From assembly GCA_017539645.1 (NCBI GenBank), contig JAFYCM010000010.1:1-64000 (forward strand): DNA of 64,000 bases, in the 5' to 3' direction. Below the pieces are notes generated by a model that ran no database searches, was not told the origin of the DNA, and saw nothing but the letters and a program-made list of their open reading frames with translations. Origin of the DNA: Bacteroidales bacterium. Its GTDB lineage: Bacteria; Bacteroidota; Bacteroidia; Bacteroidales; Marinilabiliaceae. Of this stretch, positions 8,802 through 17,037 are shown piece by piece. Every line of letters starts with the position of its first letter. Positions within the stretch are counted from its first letter, which is position 1. The translations under genes were made by a program, and so were the position numbers.

Positions 8802-11085
8802 AGTAAGCATAATTGAAGCCGCTGAATGAGGCATCGACATATTTATGACGATTGCAGATATTGTATACCATAAGAGCCATTTCTGCATCGCGCGACAAGG
8901 TGTAGCGCACTCGAGCATCAATGAAAGCGTTGCTGTTGTAACTATTTTGTGAAGTTTCTACGAGCGATTGCTCCCACTTCATGTCAATGCTCAAAGTGTT
9001 TGTAGGATAAACGCTTACATGCATTTCGTTGAAAAGACTTTTCAGCGCGTAACTATTACTAAGCTCGTATTTATCTTGCCACGAAACGTTGAACGTGCCT
9101 TCATCTGCACAATGAATCCATTTTAGTTTGTTCCAGCGCAATGTGATGCCAGTCGACATAATGTTCGATTTTACGGTCTGCCGCAAGTCGTTTTGCGCAA
9201 CGGGCGTTTCGTTGCGAGTGTAGTTTACAGAGCCTTTTACAGACGTTCCAGCATCGGTGAAGGTCTTTTCAGCAGCCGTGCGAAGCATATACAAACGCGA
9301 CTCGGTGCTCTCCCAAACGGGACTGACGAGCGTGTAGTGCTCTTGGTATGTATATGCATTGTGATGGTCGTTTTTCCTATGCGATGCCGATGCCATAAAA
9401 TTCCACGAAACCATATTTATGAGATTGGCATAATTGAGCGTCAATGAAGCATTGGTGGAGCTATGCCAACCTATCCGCTCAACGGGCATGATGCGCGTAC
9501 GATAATTAGAAGCATAATCATCGGAAAGCAATTCGTCGTCGCTCGCGGCTTTGTCGTATGAGCCACGTACAACCATGCGCCAAAATGGTGAAAAATCGTG
9601 TCGCCACTTTATCGAGGGCGATACGTATAGCTTGTTTTGTCGGCGGTCAATTTCGTACCATGGTACATACATAGAATATAACGTTAGTGCGCTGCCGATA
9701 GATATGAGACCTTCCCCGTAATTAATGTCGTATTCGGGCGAAAGTGTATTGGTTAGTACGCGGCTGCGTTGATATTCGCCTATATCTATTTTTATCTTGT
9801 CGAGGCGATATTCCATACCATATTTTAGTTCGAGGCGATTGCCCCATACGAAGAACGAAGTAACGATGCTATTACGCGTAAAGATGCGGTTGTGCACAAT
9901 GCGTTCGCGCAAGTTGTAGAATTCGCTCGTATCAACCACATTGAGCGTTTCGCTACGTCGGAAATAGCGCGTAAGTGAATTTACCGTGTAGGTATGATGA
10001 CCGCCCGAATTGAGAATCATCTGCATCTTGTTCTGTAAATGCGATGGGTGACGTGTTACATCTTCGTCCATACGTAGGCTGTTGCTATACAACGAGTTTC
10101 TGTCGTTTTTATAGGACAACGAGCCCGACACTTCGTCTATCAGATAGGCTTTGGGAGCATTCAGTTCGTAGCGAAAGTGTGGCTCAATGGTGTGTTCGCG
10201 CAACACATAATTATTGCGTTCGTAGAGTGCAAGCGATTCAGCACCACCGTACAGATAAAATGTACTGTCCGAATGCTCGTCTTTTGTGCCAAAGTATGTA
10301 ATGTTTGTGCGCAGGTTGCCATATTCGCCTATGCCGTGCAAATGGTTCACTCCCACGGAGTAAGAATTATTATCCAGATGGCGCGACTCCGAAATAGGCA
10401 GAAACGAAAATGCTTTAGTTGTGAGAAAATCTGAAGGCATTGGCGCATAGTTCTCCAAATCGTTCACATCAATATGGTTGATGGTATTCTCATTTATATT
10501 TTCTCCCCTGTTGTTCATCTTAGCCGTAACGAGCATCTGATTCTCCTTTGCTATACGTATGAGCGTCAAATGGTTGTTCCAGATAGTTTTTTCGAAGCCG
10601 CCAATGCCGCCCTGCACCTCGCCGAAGAGTTTTATTTTGTAGCCACTTTTCAGTTTTATGTTTAGTGTGGCATGGTCGCTTGGTTTGCTATCCTTCAGTG
10701 CGCGTATAGGCTGGTCGTTTTCCATTACTTGCACTTGCGCTACCGCCTCCACGGGCAAGTTGCGCGTAGCCTGATTGTAGCGATTGCCAAGGAGGTCTTT
10801 GCCCTCAATATTGAAACGGTTGATAGGATTGCCTTTGTACGATATTCTGCCATCTTCCGCCACTTCTATTCCGGGCAGCTTCTTCAATACATCTTCTATG
10901 TAGCGGTCGTTTTTATCTTGAAAAGCAGCCACGTTGTATTTCACCGTGTCGCGACTAATCTCCACGGGTTTCACTTTCACCATTACTTCGGGTAGCGACA
11001 ATCTGCGCCAAATGGAGTCGTTATTCGTTTGCGCTTCTATGCCTATTACCACAGCAAGTAATACGATGGTCAACCAGATTCTCAT
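8746..11085 (-). CDS. TonB-receptor-like outer membrane beta-barrel protein (OMP2)
   Basis: I place the start at the Met of MRIWLTIVLLAVVIGIEAQ, which begins a proper signal peptide and lies 4 bp after the GLPGLI-4 stop codon. An in-frame Met 16 codons upstream would overlap GLPGLI-4. The 779-residue protein lacks the CarboxypepD_reg domain of OMP1 and OMP3 and goes almost directly into the plug-like region (DVLKKLPGIEV, FNIEGKDLLGNRYN). The rest is barrel and ends SVKWKF with the terminal aromatic residue expected of outer-membrane barrels. The tight junction with GLPGLI-4 suggests the two products work together. Confidence 0.87.
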   Translation of the reverse strand: MRIWLTIVLLAVVIGIEAQTNNDSIWRRLSLPEVMVKVKPVEISRDTVKYNVAAFQDKNDRYIEDVLKKLPGIEVAEDGRISYKGNPINRFNIEGKDLLGNRYNQATRNLPVEAVAQVQVMENDQPIRALKDSKPSDHATLNIKLKSGYKIKLFGEVQGGIGGFEKTIWNNHLTLIRIAKENQMLVTAKMNNRGENINENTINHIDVNDLENYAPMPSDFLTTKAFSFLPISESRHLDNNSYSVGVNHLHGIGEYGNLRTNITYFGTKDEHSDSTFYLYGGAESLALYERNNYVLREHTIEPHFRYELNAPKAYLIDEVSGSLSYKNDRNSLYSNSLRMDEDVTRHPSHLQNKMQMILNSGGHHTYTVNSLTRYFRRSETLNVVDTSEFYNLRERIVHNRIFTRNSIVTSFFVWGNRLELKYGMEYRLDKIKIDIGEYQRSRVLTNTLSPEYDINYGEGLISIGSALTLYSMYVPWYEIDRRQNKLYVSPSIKWRHDFSPFWRMVVRGSYDKAASDDELLSDDYASNYRTRIMPVERIGWHSSTNASLTLNYANLINMVSWNFMASASHRKNDHHNAYTYQEHYTLVSPVWESTESRLYMLRTAAEKTFTDAGTSVKGSVNYTRNETPVAQNDLRQTVKSNIMSTGITLRWNKLKWIHCADEGTFNVSWQDKYELSNSYALKSLFNEMHVSVYPTNTLSIDMKWEQSLVETSQNSYNSNAFIDARVRYTLSRDAEMALMVYNICNRHKYVDASFSGFNYAYYSLPLRGREFMLSVKWKF

Positions 11086-11089
11086 TTCT

Positions 11090-11950
11090 TTATTCCAATT
11101 CCAAAGGGTTGTATGGGCGACTACGGTTGCCATCCATAGTAGGATATTTATCGTCAGGGTGCCTCATTTGCAAGGCTTTCATAACGTCGCTCTGCTCGTT
11201 TTCAATGGCGCGACGTGCTTTTTCACGTGATGTTCGAATTATGTCTCTTTTCTTCTCTAAATATATCTCAGTGCCGACCTTTAGGTTGTCTACACCATTG
11301 AGCGAGAAGTGGTAATTATCCTTAGTGTCGCGAATATCGAATATCAACCCTGGGAGACCGCCAAACAAATACGGACCGTAAGGCAATCGGAATGTTGGCG
11401 CATACCAAGCCGTCCACTCGCGTCCACCGAATCGGCAAGTAGCCTTTTTGCATGGCACGTCGCAAAGCGTTGTATCAGCATCTATGGTTTGCCAATCAAT
11501 TGTCGGAAGTGGTTGGGTATATTCATAATTAGAGATGTTGTCTATCTGCACCGTTGCTTGCTTGTTTTGCAAATCAACAACAAGAGGCATATTATAAGCT
11601 ACATTACGATAAAGTCCCATTCCAAGTGTAAAAAACTCCATTGAAGGGCGTTTGGCTTCGCAAAGTGAATCATTCAAATGAAAGATTTTCATTCTATAAT
11701 AATCGGCAAAACCTAAAAATCGCTCGCCAATCTGAAGAATAGTTTGACCCTCGGTGCGCTTCTCTTTTGTGGAATCTTTTCGGAACGAGTATACATAATA
11801 GACCCAAATATGAGCCGTGTCGTACACCTTTTTTGGGGTCATCTTCATTGGAGGCAATTCCCCCGCAACCGAAATTGATTGTGCTTGGGTAAAAGTCTCA
11901 CAAAAACAAAGCATTGCTATTAGCAGAGTAAGTGTTATTCTTCTTTTCAT
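11090..11950 (-). CDS. GLPGLI family protein (GLPGLI-4)
   Basis: This is a 286-residue exported protein (signal peptide about 1-24, ending TQAQ), more diverged from the tandem trio. It keeps LQIG (72-75), CKKATC (167-172), GREWTAW (176-182) and GLPGLI (198-203). The C terminus is basic and helical, with many Arg and Lys. It is the first gene of a leftward transcription unit running GLPGLI-4, OMP2, CarboxypepD_reg protein, GLPGLI-3, -2, -1, OMP1. No -7 element is evident upstream (11951-12099), where a decayed duplicate sits instead. Confidence 0.9.
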   Translation of the reverse strand: MKRRITLTLLIAMLCFCETFTQAQSISVAGELPPMKMTPKKVYDTAHIWVYYVYSFRKDSTKEKRTEGQTILQIGERFLGFADYYRMKIFHLNDSLCEAKRPSMEFFTLGMGLYRNVAYNMPLVVDLQNKQATVQIDNISNYEYTQPLPTIDWQTIDADTTLCDVPCKKATCRFGGREWTAWYAPTFRLPYGPYLFGGLPGLIFDIRDTKDNYHFSLNGVDNLKVGTEIYLEKKRDIIRTSREKARRAIENEQSDVMKALQMRHPDDKYPTMDGNRSRPYNPLELE

Positions 11951-11973
11951 ATATATGAGATTAATTGATAAAG

Positions 11974-12155
11974 CATATTTACATCTATTAACATTGCTCG
12001 CATAACATTTTCAACGAAGGCACTTATTAGCTCAAATAATGATGGGGATGGAGGCCGTTCGTGGGGTTTCGCAGATTACGATTGTTAGCACTCAAAAATC
12101 TAAAACTTCCATTTCACCGTCAGCATAAATTCTCGACCGCGCAAGGGCAAAGAGT
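11974..12155. repeat. 182-bp direct repeat, copy B
   Basis: This is the second copy of 8620-8801, in the same orientation and of the same length. It carries the OMP2-type 3' end with no barrel gene attached. The homology stops at 12155, 3 bp before the stop codon of GLPGLI-5, so the junction lies exactly at a gene end. Confidence 0.9.
12100..12155 (-). pseudogene. Remnant of an outer-membrane barrel gene, last 17 codons
   Basis: On the minus strand this reads SLPLRGREFMLTVKWKF followed by TAG. OMP2 ends SLPLRGREFMLSVKWKF and TAG. Upstream, the frame runs straight into the GLPGLI-5 3' end, so the body of the barrel gene is gone. It is the scar of a deleted OMP2-like gene that once stood between GLPGLI-4 and GLPGLI-5. 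Confidence 0.88.
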
Positions 12156-12157
12156 TT

Positions 12158-12991
12158 TTATTGAAGTTCTATTGGTTCATATGCCTCTTCTTTTCCTTCC
12201 ATTGGAATAGGTATGAGTTTCCCGTTTTTATAGGAATAAATTGGAATGTCTGTATTAGACATCTCAAAAGCTAACGGATTTGACATCATTCTTGTAATAG
12301 TTCTATTTGCCATTTCCTCAGAACATTCTTGCTCATTATCATACTTGTAGACGTATATGCCCTTGCTTTTTGAGGATAACCGCAGCAAATTCCAAACATA
12401 CATGCCGTTTTTTTCTTCAATGCGGACTATTAACCCAGAAAGCCCCCAGAACTTGAATGGACCGTAATGAATAGGAACTTCCAATGTATACCAAGCAACA
12501 TATTCCCTACCTGCAAAAATGGTAGTTGCCTTATTACAGTTATATCCTAAAATATTGATCCCGTCGTCCGATGAATAATTCCAGGCGAAACGTGGTTGTT
12601 TAGTTTGATAACATAACGTCCCAATGTTCATAAGCAGACGATACTTTACATCGATAATTTTTTCTCGTTTTTGGATAAAAGATTCACATGGGTATGGAGC
12701 AGTCTGTATACTAGGAACATCTTTCCCCAATTTGGAATACTCCGTTGCCAATGAATCATAAAAGAATAATGCTTCACTATATTCTTTCACGACTGTTTTG
12801 CCAATTTGAACGACTCTCACATCCTCGTTGTATTCTTTCTGTGTATGGTGATTCTTATATTTGAATTCATAACGCATTTCAATTGTCGTAGAATCAATAC
12901 AACTGTATTTGCTCACATTTTGAGGCCAAGGAACCTGAGCAAAAGAAAACACATTGAACAATGAAAGAGATATAGAATACAAGTATTTCAT
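12158..12991 (-). CDS. GLPGLI family protein, variant motif GLSGLI (GLPGLI-5)
   Basis: I start at the Met of MKYLYSISLSLF, which gives a signal peptide ending FSFAQ (residue 19). A longer in-frame start 10 codons upstream would cover part of a hairpin. The 277-residue protein keeps LQIG-like VQIG, LGYNCNKAT (148-156) and GREYVAWY, but the hallmark reads GLSGLI (183-188), and the second Cys of the CxxxxC pair is Thr. It is downstream of the GG-leader peptide and OMP3 and is the most diverged family member here. Function unknown. Confidence 0.87.
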   Translation of the reverse strand: MKYLYSISLSLFNVFSFAQVPWPQNVSKYSCIDSTTIEMRYEFKYKNHHTQKEYNEDVRVVQIGKTVVKEYSEALFFYDSLATEYSKLGKDVPSIQTAPYPCESFIQKREKIIDVKYRLLMNIGTLCYQTKQPRFAWNYSSDDGINILGYNCNKATTIFAGREYVAWYTLEVPIHYGPFKFWGLSGLIVRIEEKNGMYVWNLLRLSSKSKGIYVYKYDNEQECSEEMANRTITRMMSNPLAFEMSNTDIPIYSYKNGKLIPIPMEGKEEAYEPIELQ

Positions 12992-13008
12992 TATTAAATA
13001 TTCTAAGA

Positions 13009-13035
13009 AAGATTTCGGCATTTAGCCGAAATCTT
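13009..13035 (-). terminator. Hairpin between peptide gene and GLPGLI-5 (attenuator-like)
   Basis: The minus-strand transcript can form a perfect 11-bp stem, AAGATTTCGGC paired with GCCGAAATCTT, around a 5-base loop, followed by a short TTTCTT run. It lies 22 bp past the peptide stop codon and 17 bp before the GLPGLI-5 start. The weak U-run suggests partial termination or 3'-end protection, letting the upstream genes be expressed more than GLPGLI-5. That role is inferred. Confidence 0.65.
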
Positions 13036-13057
13036 AATAATTGACACTTAATTATAA

Positions 13058-13255
13058 TTATGGACGACAGATGACCATCTTTATGTCCTTACTTGTAGTA
13101 TGTTTACCACCATCGTAATTGGCTATACCATTATCAGCCACACCACTAGAGCCATGGCAACCACAAGTACATTCTGTGTATCCGCCGACAATAGCGTTCA
13201 TTTCCCTTTCGTTGAGTGCGCTTTCTGACAAAGCGCTGAATTTCAATTTTTCCAT
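13058..13255 (-). CDS. GG-leader peptide, TIGR04149-type RiPP precursor
   Basis: The 65-residue product starts MEKLKFSALSESALNEREMN and continues to a double glycine at 24-25. This is the charged, helical GG leader of Bacteroidota natural-product precursors, which NCBI names TIGR04149 family rSAM-modified RiPP. The putative 40-residue core has Cys29, Cys31 and Cys33 in a Cys-x-Cys-x-Cys cluster, a GSSG turn, and Cys63 near the end. There is no ordinary signal peptide, so export would need a C39-type leader peptidase/ABC transporter. None is in the window, nor is a radical-SAM enzyme. The gene lies between OMP3 and GLPGLI-5 and is probably cotranscribed with both. Confidence 0.8.
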   Translation of the reverse strand: MEKLKFSALSESALNEREMNAIVGGYTECTCGCHGSSGVADNGIANYDGGKHTTSKDIKMVICRP

Positions 13256-13298
13256 TTTTGCTTAATTTTGAATGTTTTACAAAAAAATTATTATAGAC

Positions 13299-13312
13299 AC
13301 AATTGCAATTGT
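13299..13312. promoter_or_regulatory. 14-bp perfect palindrome upstream of the peptide gene
   Basis: ACAATTGCAATTGT lies 43 bp upstream of the peptide start codon and just past the OMP3 stop codon. It has no room for a stable loop, so a protein-binding site is more likely than a terminator. Only the symmetry is seen; the role is a guess. Confidence 0.35.
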
Positions 13313-13320
13313 TTTTCTGC

Positions 13321-15933
13321 TTATAAAATTCTACATCTCACTTTTAGCATAACACTTCTCGGTCGTAATGTATATGCAGATGTATTATTAGTTAAGTCAT
13401 TTGAATATGAGAATACATAATCTTTCTTGTCGAAAATATTGTCACATGTCAGTGTAAATAGCCAGCGGTTATGAGAGTATTGAGCGTTCGCCTCACCTAA
13501 TAAGAACGACTTATTATTTTCATTGCGATCGTTGTAGTAGTGTGTAGCTGTAGCACCTACTGATATGTTATATGGTAAATTGAATTCTACAGCCAAGACG
13601 TTATTAATTGTCGACAATGTCGGATTAGATGCGCCCCTATGTATTTGGCTCCTCGACAAATTAAGCGCTCCGTTGTATCCTATTGATACAAAGTTGAATG
13701 GAGTACAACTTATATCCATCTTGACTTTGAGAGAATTATCATCATAACGAATGACTTCGTCTTGAATGAGCAAAGGACTTTCGCTATGATTGTATGTGGT
13801 CAAAACTCCAATTTTGAGTCTACGCCAATCAAATCCCTTGCTGAATCGCATAGTAGTTGAATAACTATTCGATACTTCGTCTGTGCGACAACTTGTTATA
13901 CGCTCCACTTGTCCATCATAAAACGAACCATATAGAATATCAATGTTATTATGGACATAATTCACATCTATGCCCCAAAAGAGCATCAATAGAACATTTC
14001 TGTGGTTATATGACAATAGATAGTTTTGATACTGTGTCTGCGCTAACTGGCGGTCGTCGAAGTATGATATTTGCTTATATGAAGTTAGAATATACTCTCC
14101 ATACAAGTTTTCTATGGTTGGCTCTGTGTAATTAATACTACCACTTAAGCGTATTTCATCTGTCGGCTTTATTTTATATAATAAAGACACTATTGGCTCA
14201 ACTACAAACCGTTGTTTGTCTTCAGTAGCATTCGTATTTCTATCACTTAGTTTGTTCAATTTATACTTGCCTGTCACATAAATACTGAAATATAGTTTAG
14301 TAAGATTGATACTAGCATTAACACCTAATCCTGCATCCAATGAATTGAGAGATATATCGTTTTTGTACTTCTGCAATGAACTATTCAACTCATTTTTAGC
14401 AACATTCAAAATGGCAGACGGATTAATACGAGCCTTTCCAAGCACCAAAGCAGACAACAATTGAAGGCTATTTGATGAAGATATATTGCGCGTTTCTGCT
14501 TCTTGTGACATTTCGTCACTATCAAGAATATTAGGAAACAGACATGGCGTTACAACAAGGCTATGCGGCTTCTTTTCTGCGAAAAACTTCGATATAAACT
14601 CAAAGCCACCATCCAAGTTCGAACGTTTAGTAATATGAAATGAATTATAAAGACGATAATTATTCACCTTACTATTCTGATTGACCTCTTGAATTGTATA
14701 CAAGCTACTACTGGCTTTGGATGAAGACCAATCATATTTTACTTGCTCCTTGATATACGTACTATCATTATTGAGCAAATAAGTAAGATCCCCGCTGATG
14801 ACATCCGTCCATTTTGTACCAGAAAATGTTTCATCAACAATATTTCGTGTAGCATCTGGAAGTAATGTATTTGACGTCGATTGACTCAACCTTCGGTCTC
14901 GATCTGATAAATATACAGCATTGGCGCCCAATTCTCCATTTTGTCCTACACGAAACACTTGATTTAGTGTAGCAGCATAGGTCTTATTGAAGTAGTAATA
15001 TTGTTTACCAATGCCAGGCGCACTTGGCATTGCAATGTCAGTTACAGTTGGCGTGCGCGAGTTATCGTTTTCATCAAAAGAAGTAAGTTCTGAGGCAATG
15101 TCGGTACCAGTGTTATTATCCTTATATGTAACAAATAACTGACTATTCTTGCGAAAATATGTAGAAATGAACTCTTTGCTATTCATGAAGTGACTCTCAT
15201 AAGTCCCAGCGCCAAATGTTCCAAATAAATTGAACACACCCTTTACACCACTCTTGAGTTTCAAATTAATCGAAGCTCGTTCTTCTGGTCTCAAATCCTT
15301 TAGCGCCTTTACATCTTGATGATTCTCCAGAATCTGAATCGTGCCTATGGCATTAGGATCGATATTCTTTGTAGCAAGACCATACCTTCCTTTCAACAAG
15401 TCTAAACCTTCTATATAAAAGTTTTTGATGTCAAGACCTTTGTATTGAATCTTGCCAGATTCTGTTACAGTAATTCCTGGCAACCGCTCTAATACTTGGC
15501 CTATAGAGATGTCATTTTTATTCTGGAATTGCACTACGTTATAATTTATAGTGTCGCCAACAGAATATACTTTGGGGGCTCGAACATTAATCTCTTTGAT
15601 TTCTTGCGCTTTTTCCTCTACCGTTATATCTAACTTTTGCGACTTGTTCGAACAAACAACCTCTTTGTGAGCAATATCGAAGCCTGACACATGAATGCAT
15701 AACGAGTCTTCAGAGGTTTTTACAAACAACGAAAATGAACCATCTGTATCACTAAGACATGCCGTGAAAATTTCTTGTTTATGACCAAGTTTCGACACAA
15801 AGACATTTACGTCAGATATTGGTTTGTTTGCTTCATTTACGATACGACCTTCGATGTATGATTCTTTTGTCTGAGCCAACATTTGAAGGGACAACATAAC
15901 GCACACTATTACCCCAATAGCTTTATTCCACAT
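13321..15933 (-). CDS. TonB-receptor-like outer membrane beta-barrel protein (OMP3)
   Basis: The start is placed at MWNKAIGVIVCVMLSLQMLAQ, which gives a clean signal peptide; an in-frame Met 14 codons further up lacks one. The 870-residue protein has a CarboxypepD_reg-like domain (about 25-105), a plug-like segment with RLPGITV and FYIEGLDLLKGRYG, and a barrel ending KVRCRIL, without the usual terminal Phe. It is the first gene of the unit OMP3, GG-leader peptide, GLPGLI-5. The intact -7 element at 16256-16263, left by a deleted upstream gene, is the best visible promoter candidate for this unit. Confidence 0.86.
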   Translation of the reverse strand: MWNKAIGVIVCVMLSLQMLAQTKESYIEGRIVNEANKPISDVNVFVSKLGHKQEIFTACLSDTDGSFSLFVKTSEDSLCIHVSGFDIAHKEVVCSNKSQKLDITVEEKAQEIKEINVRAPKVYSVGDTINYNVVQFQNKNDISIGQVLERLPGITVTESGKIQYKGLDIKNFYIEGLDLLKGRYGLATKNIDPNAIGTIQILENHQDVKALKDLRPEERASINLKLKSGVKGVFNLFGTFGAGTYESHFMNSKEFISTYFRKNSQLFVTYKDNNTGTDIASELTSFDENDNSRTPTVTDIAMPSAPGIGKQYYYFNKTYAATLNQVFRVGQNGELGANAVYLSDRDRRLSQSTSNTLLPDATRNIVDETFSGTKWTDVISGDLTYLLNNDSTYIKEQVKYDWSSSKASSSLYTIQEVNQNSKVNNYRLYNSFHITKRSNLDGGFEFISKFFAEKKPHSLVVTPCLFPNILDSDEMSQEAETRNISSSNSLQLLSALVLGKARINPSAILNVAKNELNSSLQKYKNDISLNSLDAGLGVNASINLTKLYFSIYVTGKYKLNKLSDRNTNATEDKQRFVVEPIVSLLYKIKPTDEIRLSGSINYTEPTIENLYGEYILTSYKQISYFDDRQLAQTQYQNYLLSYNHRNVLLMLFWGIDVNYVHNNIDILYGSFYDGQVERITSCRTDEVSNSYSTTMRFSKGFDWRRLKIGVLTTYNHSESPLLIQDEVIRYDDNSLKVKMDISCTPFNFVSIGYNGALNLSRSQIHRGASNPTLSTINNVLAVEFNLPYNISVGATATHYYNDRNENNKSFLLGEANAQYSHNRWLFTLTCDNIFDKKDYVFSYSNDLTNNTSAYTLRPRSVMLKVRCRIL

Positions 15934-16184
15934 ATATCTAGTTACAATAGAGAATTCTAAAAAAGATAACTTCAAGTTGAAAGTACTCGATCAGCAACAC
16001 AGAGCCTCCGTTTTGACTATGAACACGCTTAATATTTCTTCAACGATTAGCCACGAAACGCGCCGAAGTCTCGAAAACTGCAAATCACTTCCTCGCGCTT
16101 CGTAACCAATAGTCCAATATGTAATATGTCTGCAATGTGAATGAGTAGTCATTCCGATTGTTATTTTATGTATTCTACATATAG

Positions 16185-16255
16185 TTAGAACAATTCTTCC
16201 ACCTCATCATCTTCTGCAGATGACATCAGATTGTTCGGCTATCATTGTTTTTTGA
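16185..16255 (-). pseudogene. Remnant of a small secreted-protein gene (paralogue of 16549-16863)
   Basis: The minus strand reads SSAEDDEVEELF and stop at 16185, matching the acidic tail of the intact gene (VSPDEDEVENDTF and stop). Immediately upstream, the sequence resembles the promoter and leader of the intact gene. The signal peptide and body are missing, and a stop codon interrupts the frame about 17 codons from the end. This is an internal deletion that fused the upstream region to the last codons. Confidence 0.75.
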
Positions 16256-16288
16256 CAAAATTATAGGGCTCATTTGCCTAATGCCAAA
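16256..16288 (-). promoter_or_regulatory. Predicted promoter retained by the remnant
   Basis: On the minus strand TAATTTTG (16263-16256) fits the Bacteroidota -7 consensus TAnnTTTG exactly, and a TTTG (16288-16285) stands 21 bp upstream in the -33 position. The gene it served is deleted. The next start codon in its path is OMP3, about 320 bp downstream, with no obvious terminator between. Confidence 0.55.
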
Positions 16289-16392
16289 TCAAACATTGGT
16301 GATTTTTTAGAGAATTTTTGCACTTATATTCTATTGATATTTAGAATAGTGCATTTTAGTAAGTTCAATAATGCGTCGAAAAGTTGGTGATT
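16287..16392. promoter_or_regulatory. Paired TTGGTGATT boxes, copy 1
   Basis: AATCAAACATTGGTGATT begins at 16287 and AAAAGTTGGTGATT begins at 16379. The offset of 92 bp is exactly that of the same pair upstream of the intact gene (16920 and 17012). Both pairs precede a -7 element. The conserved spacing shows a duplicated promoter region, and the shared 9-bp core may be an operator. Confidence 0.6.
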
Positions 16393-16548
16393 ATGTCCAT
16401 TGAAAATTGGAGAAATCGAGCAGAACAAAGTTTATAATACCACTCATGCAAGAAAATCTGTTATAAGCCCAAAATAGTAGACCACGAAAATCGCAGAAAC
16501 TAATCCGAAATCTCCGTGGTCACACGCTAAAGATAATTGCATCAATGT

Positions 16549-16863
16549 TTAGAAAGTGTCATTTTCTACTTCGTCTTCGTCAGGCGAAACACCAACTGAA
16601 GATATAAACATTGGCTGATTTGCAGTTGCAGTTACTTCACCATAATATAGGACTTCACCTTCGTCAGTAGTAATAGTTAATTGGTATCGGCCAGAATAAA
16701 AGAATGTCACTACAAAACCATCTTTTACAATCTCTATATTTCCATTATAGAGATGCAGGGTTTTGTTTGTTTTCCCTTTTTCTCGAGCAGCTACTCTTAT
16801 GTTATGCGAGAAAGAAGCCAAAGAGACGGCTAGTAACAAAATGGTAGTAAAAATCTTTTTCAT
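16549..16863 (-). CDS. Small secreted protein, DUF3244-like
   Basis: I start at MKKIFTTILLLAVSLASFS, a clear signal peptide; the longer in-frame Met would lie over the promoter. The mature part is short (104 residues in all), beta-rich and contains YSGRYQLTITTDEGEVLYYG, which recalls the small immunoglobulin-like DUF3244 proteins of Bacteroidales. The assignment is tentative. It ends with an acidic tail, DEDEVEND. It lies between the regulator gene and OMP3, and its promoter region is duplicated at 16256-16392. Function unknown. Confidence 0.65.
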   Translation of the reverse strand: MKKIFTTILLLAVSLASFSHNIRVAAREKGKTNKTLHLYNGNIEIVKDGFVVTFFYSGRYQLTITTDEGEVLYYGEVTATANQPMFISSVGVSPDEDEVENDTF

Positions 16864-16889
16864 GTTCGTATTTATATTTGGGTTTTCGT

Positions 16890-16897
16890 CAAAAATA
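16890..16897 (-). promoter_or_regulatory. Predicted -7 element of the small secreted-protein gene
   Basis: TATTTTTG on the minus strand matches TAnnTTTG and lies 27 bp before the chosen start codon. It aligns with the -7 element of the duplicated region at 16256. This supports the shorter start, since the longer frame would begin upstream of the transcription start. Confidence 0.55.
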
Positions 16898-16919
16898 CCG
16901 AACCAATGACTAACTAAAG

Positions 16920-17025
16920 AATCAAACATTGGTGATTTTTTGCTAAGTTTTCAACAGGACAAACGCCTGTATTCCAATATACTATCTTTCGAGCGCTACT
17001 AAAACATGAAAAAAAGTTGGTGATT
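16920..17025. promoter_or_regulatory. Paired TTGGTGATT boxes, copy 2
   Basis: AATCAAACATTGGTGATT (from 16920) and AAAAGTTGGTGATT (from 17012) are 92 bp apart, as in copy 1. They fill the space between the regulator gene and the small secreted-protein gene. They are candidate binding sites for the adjacent HTH regulator, which is inference from position and duplication. Confidence 0.55.
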
Positions 17026-17037
17026 GTTATCTACGAA

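Noticed and set aside
12000..13320. Complete bacteriocin operon
   Set aside because: No C39 protease/ABC exporter, immunity gene or radical-SAM enzyme is present in the window, so only the precursor-like peptide can be claimed.
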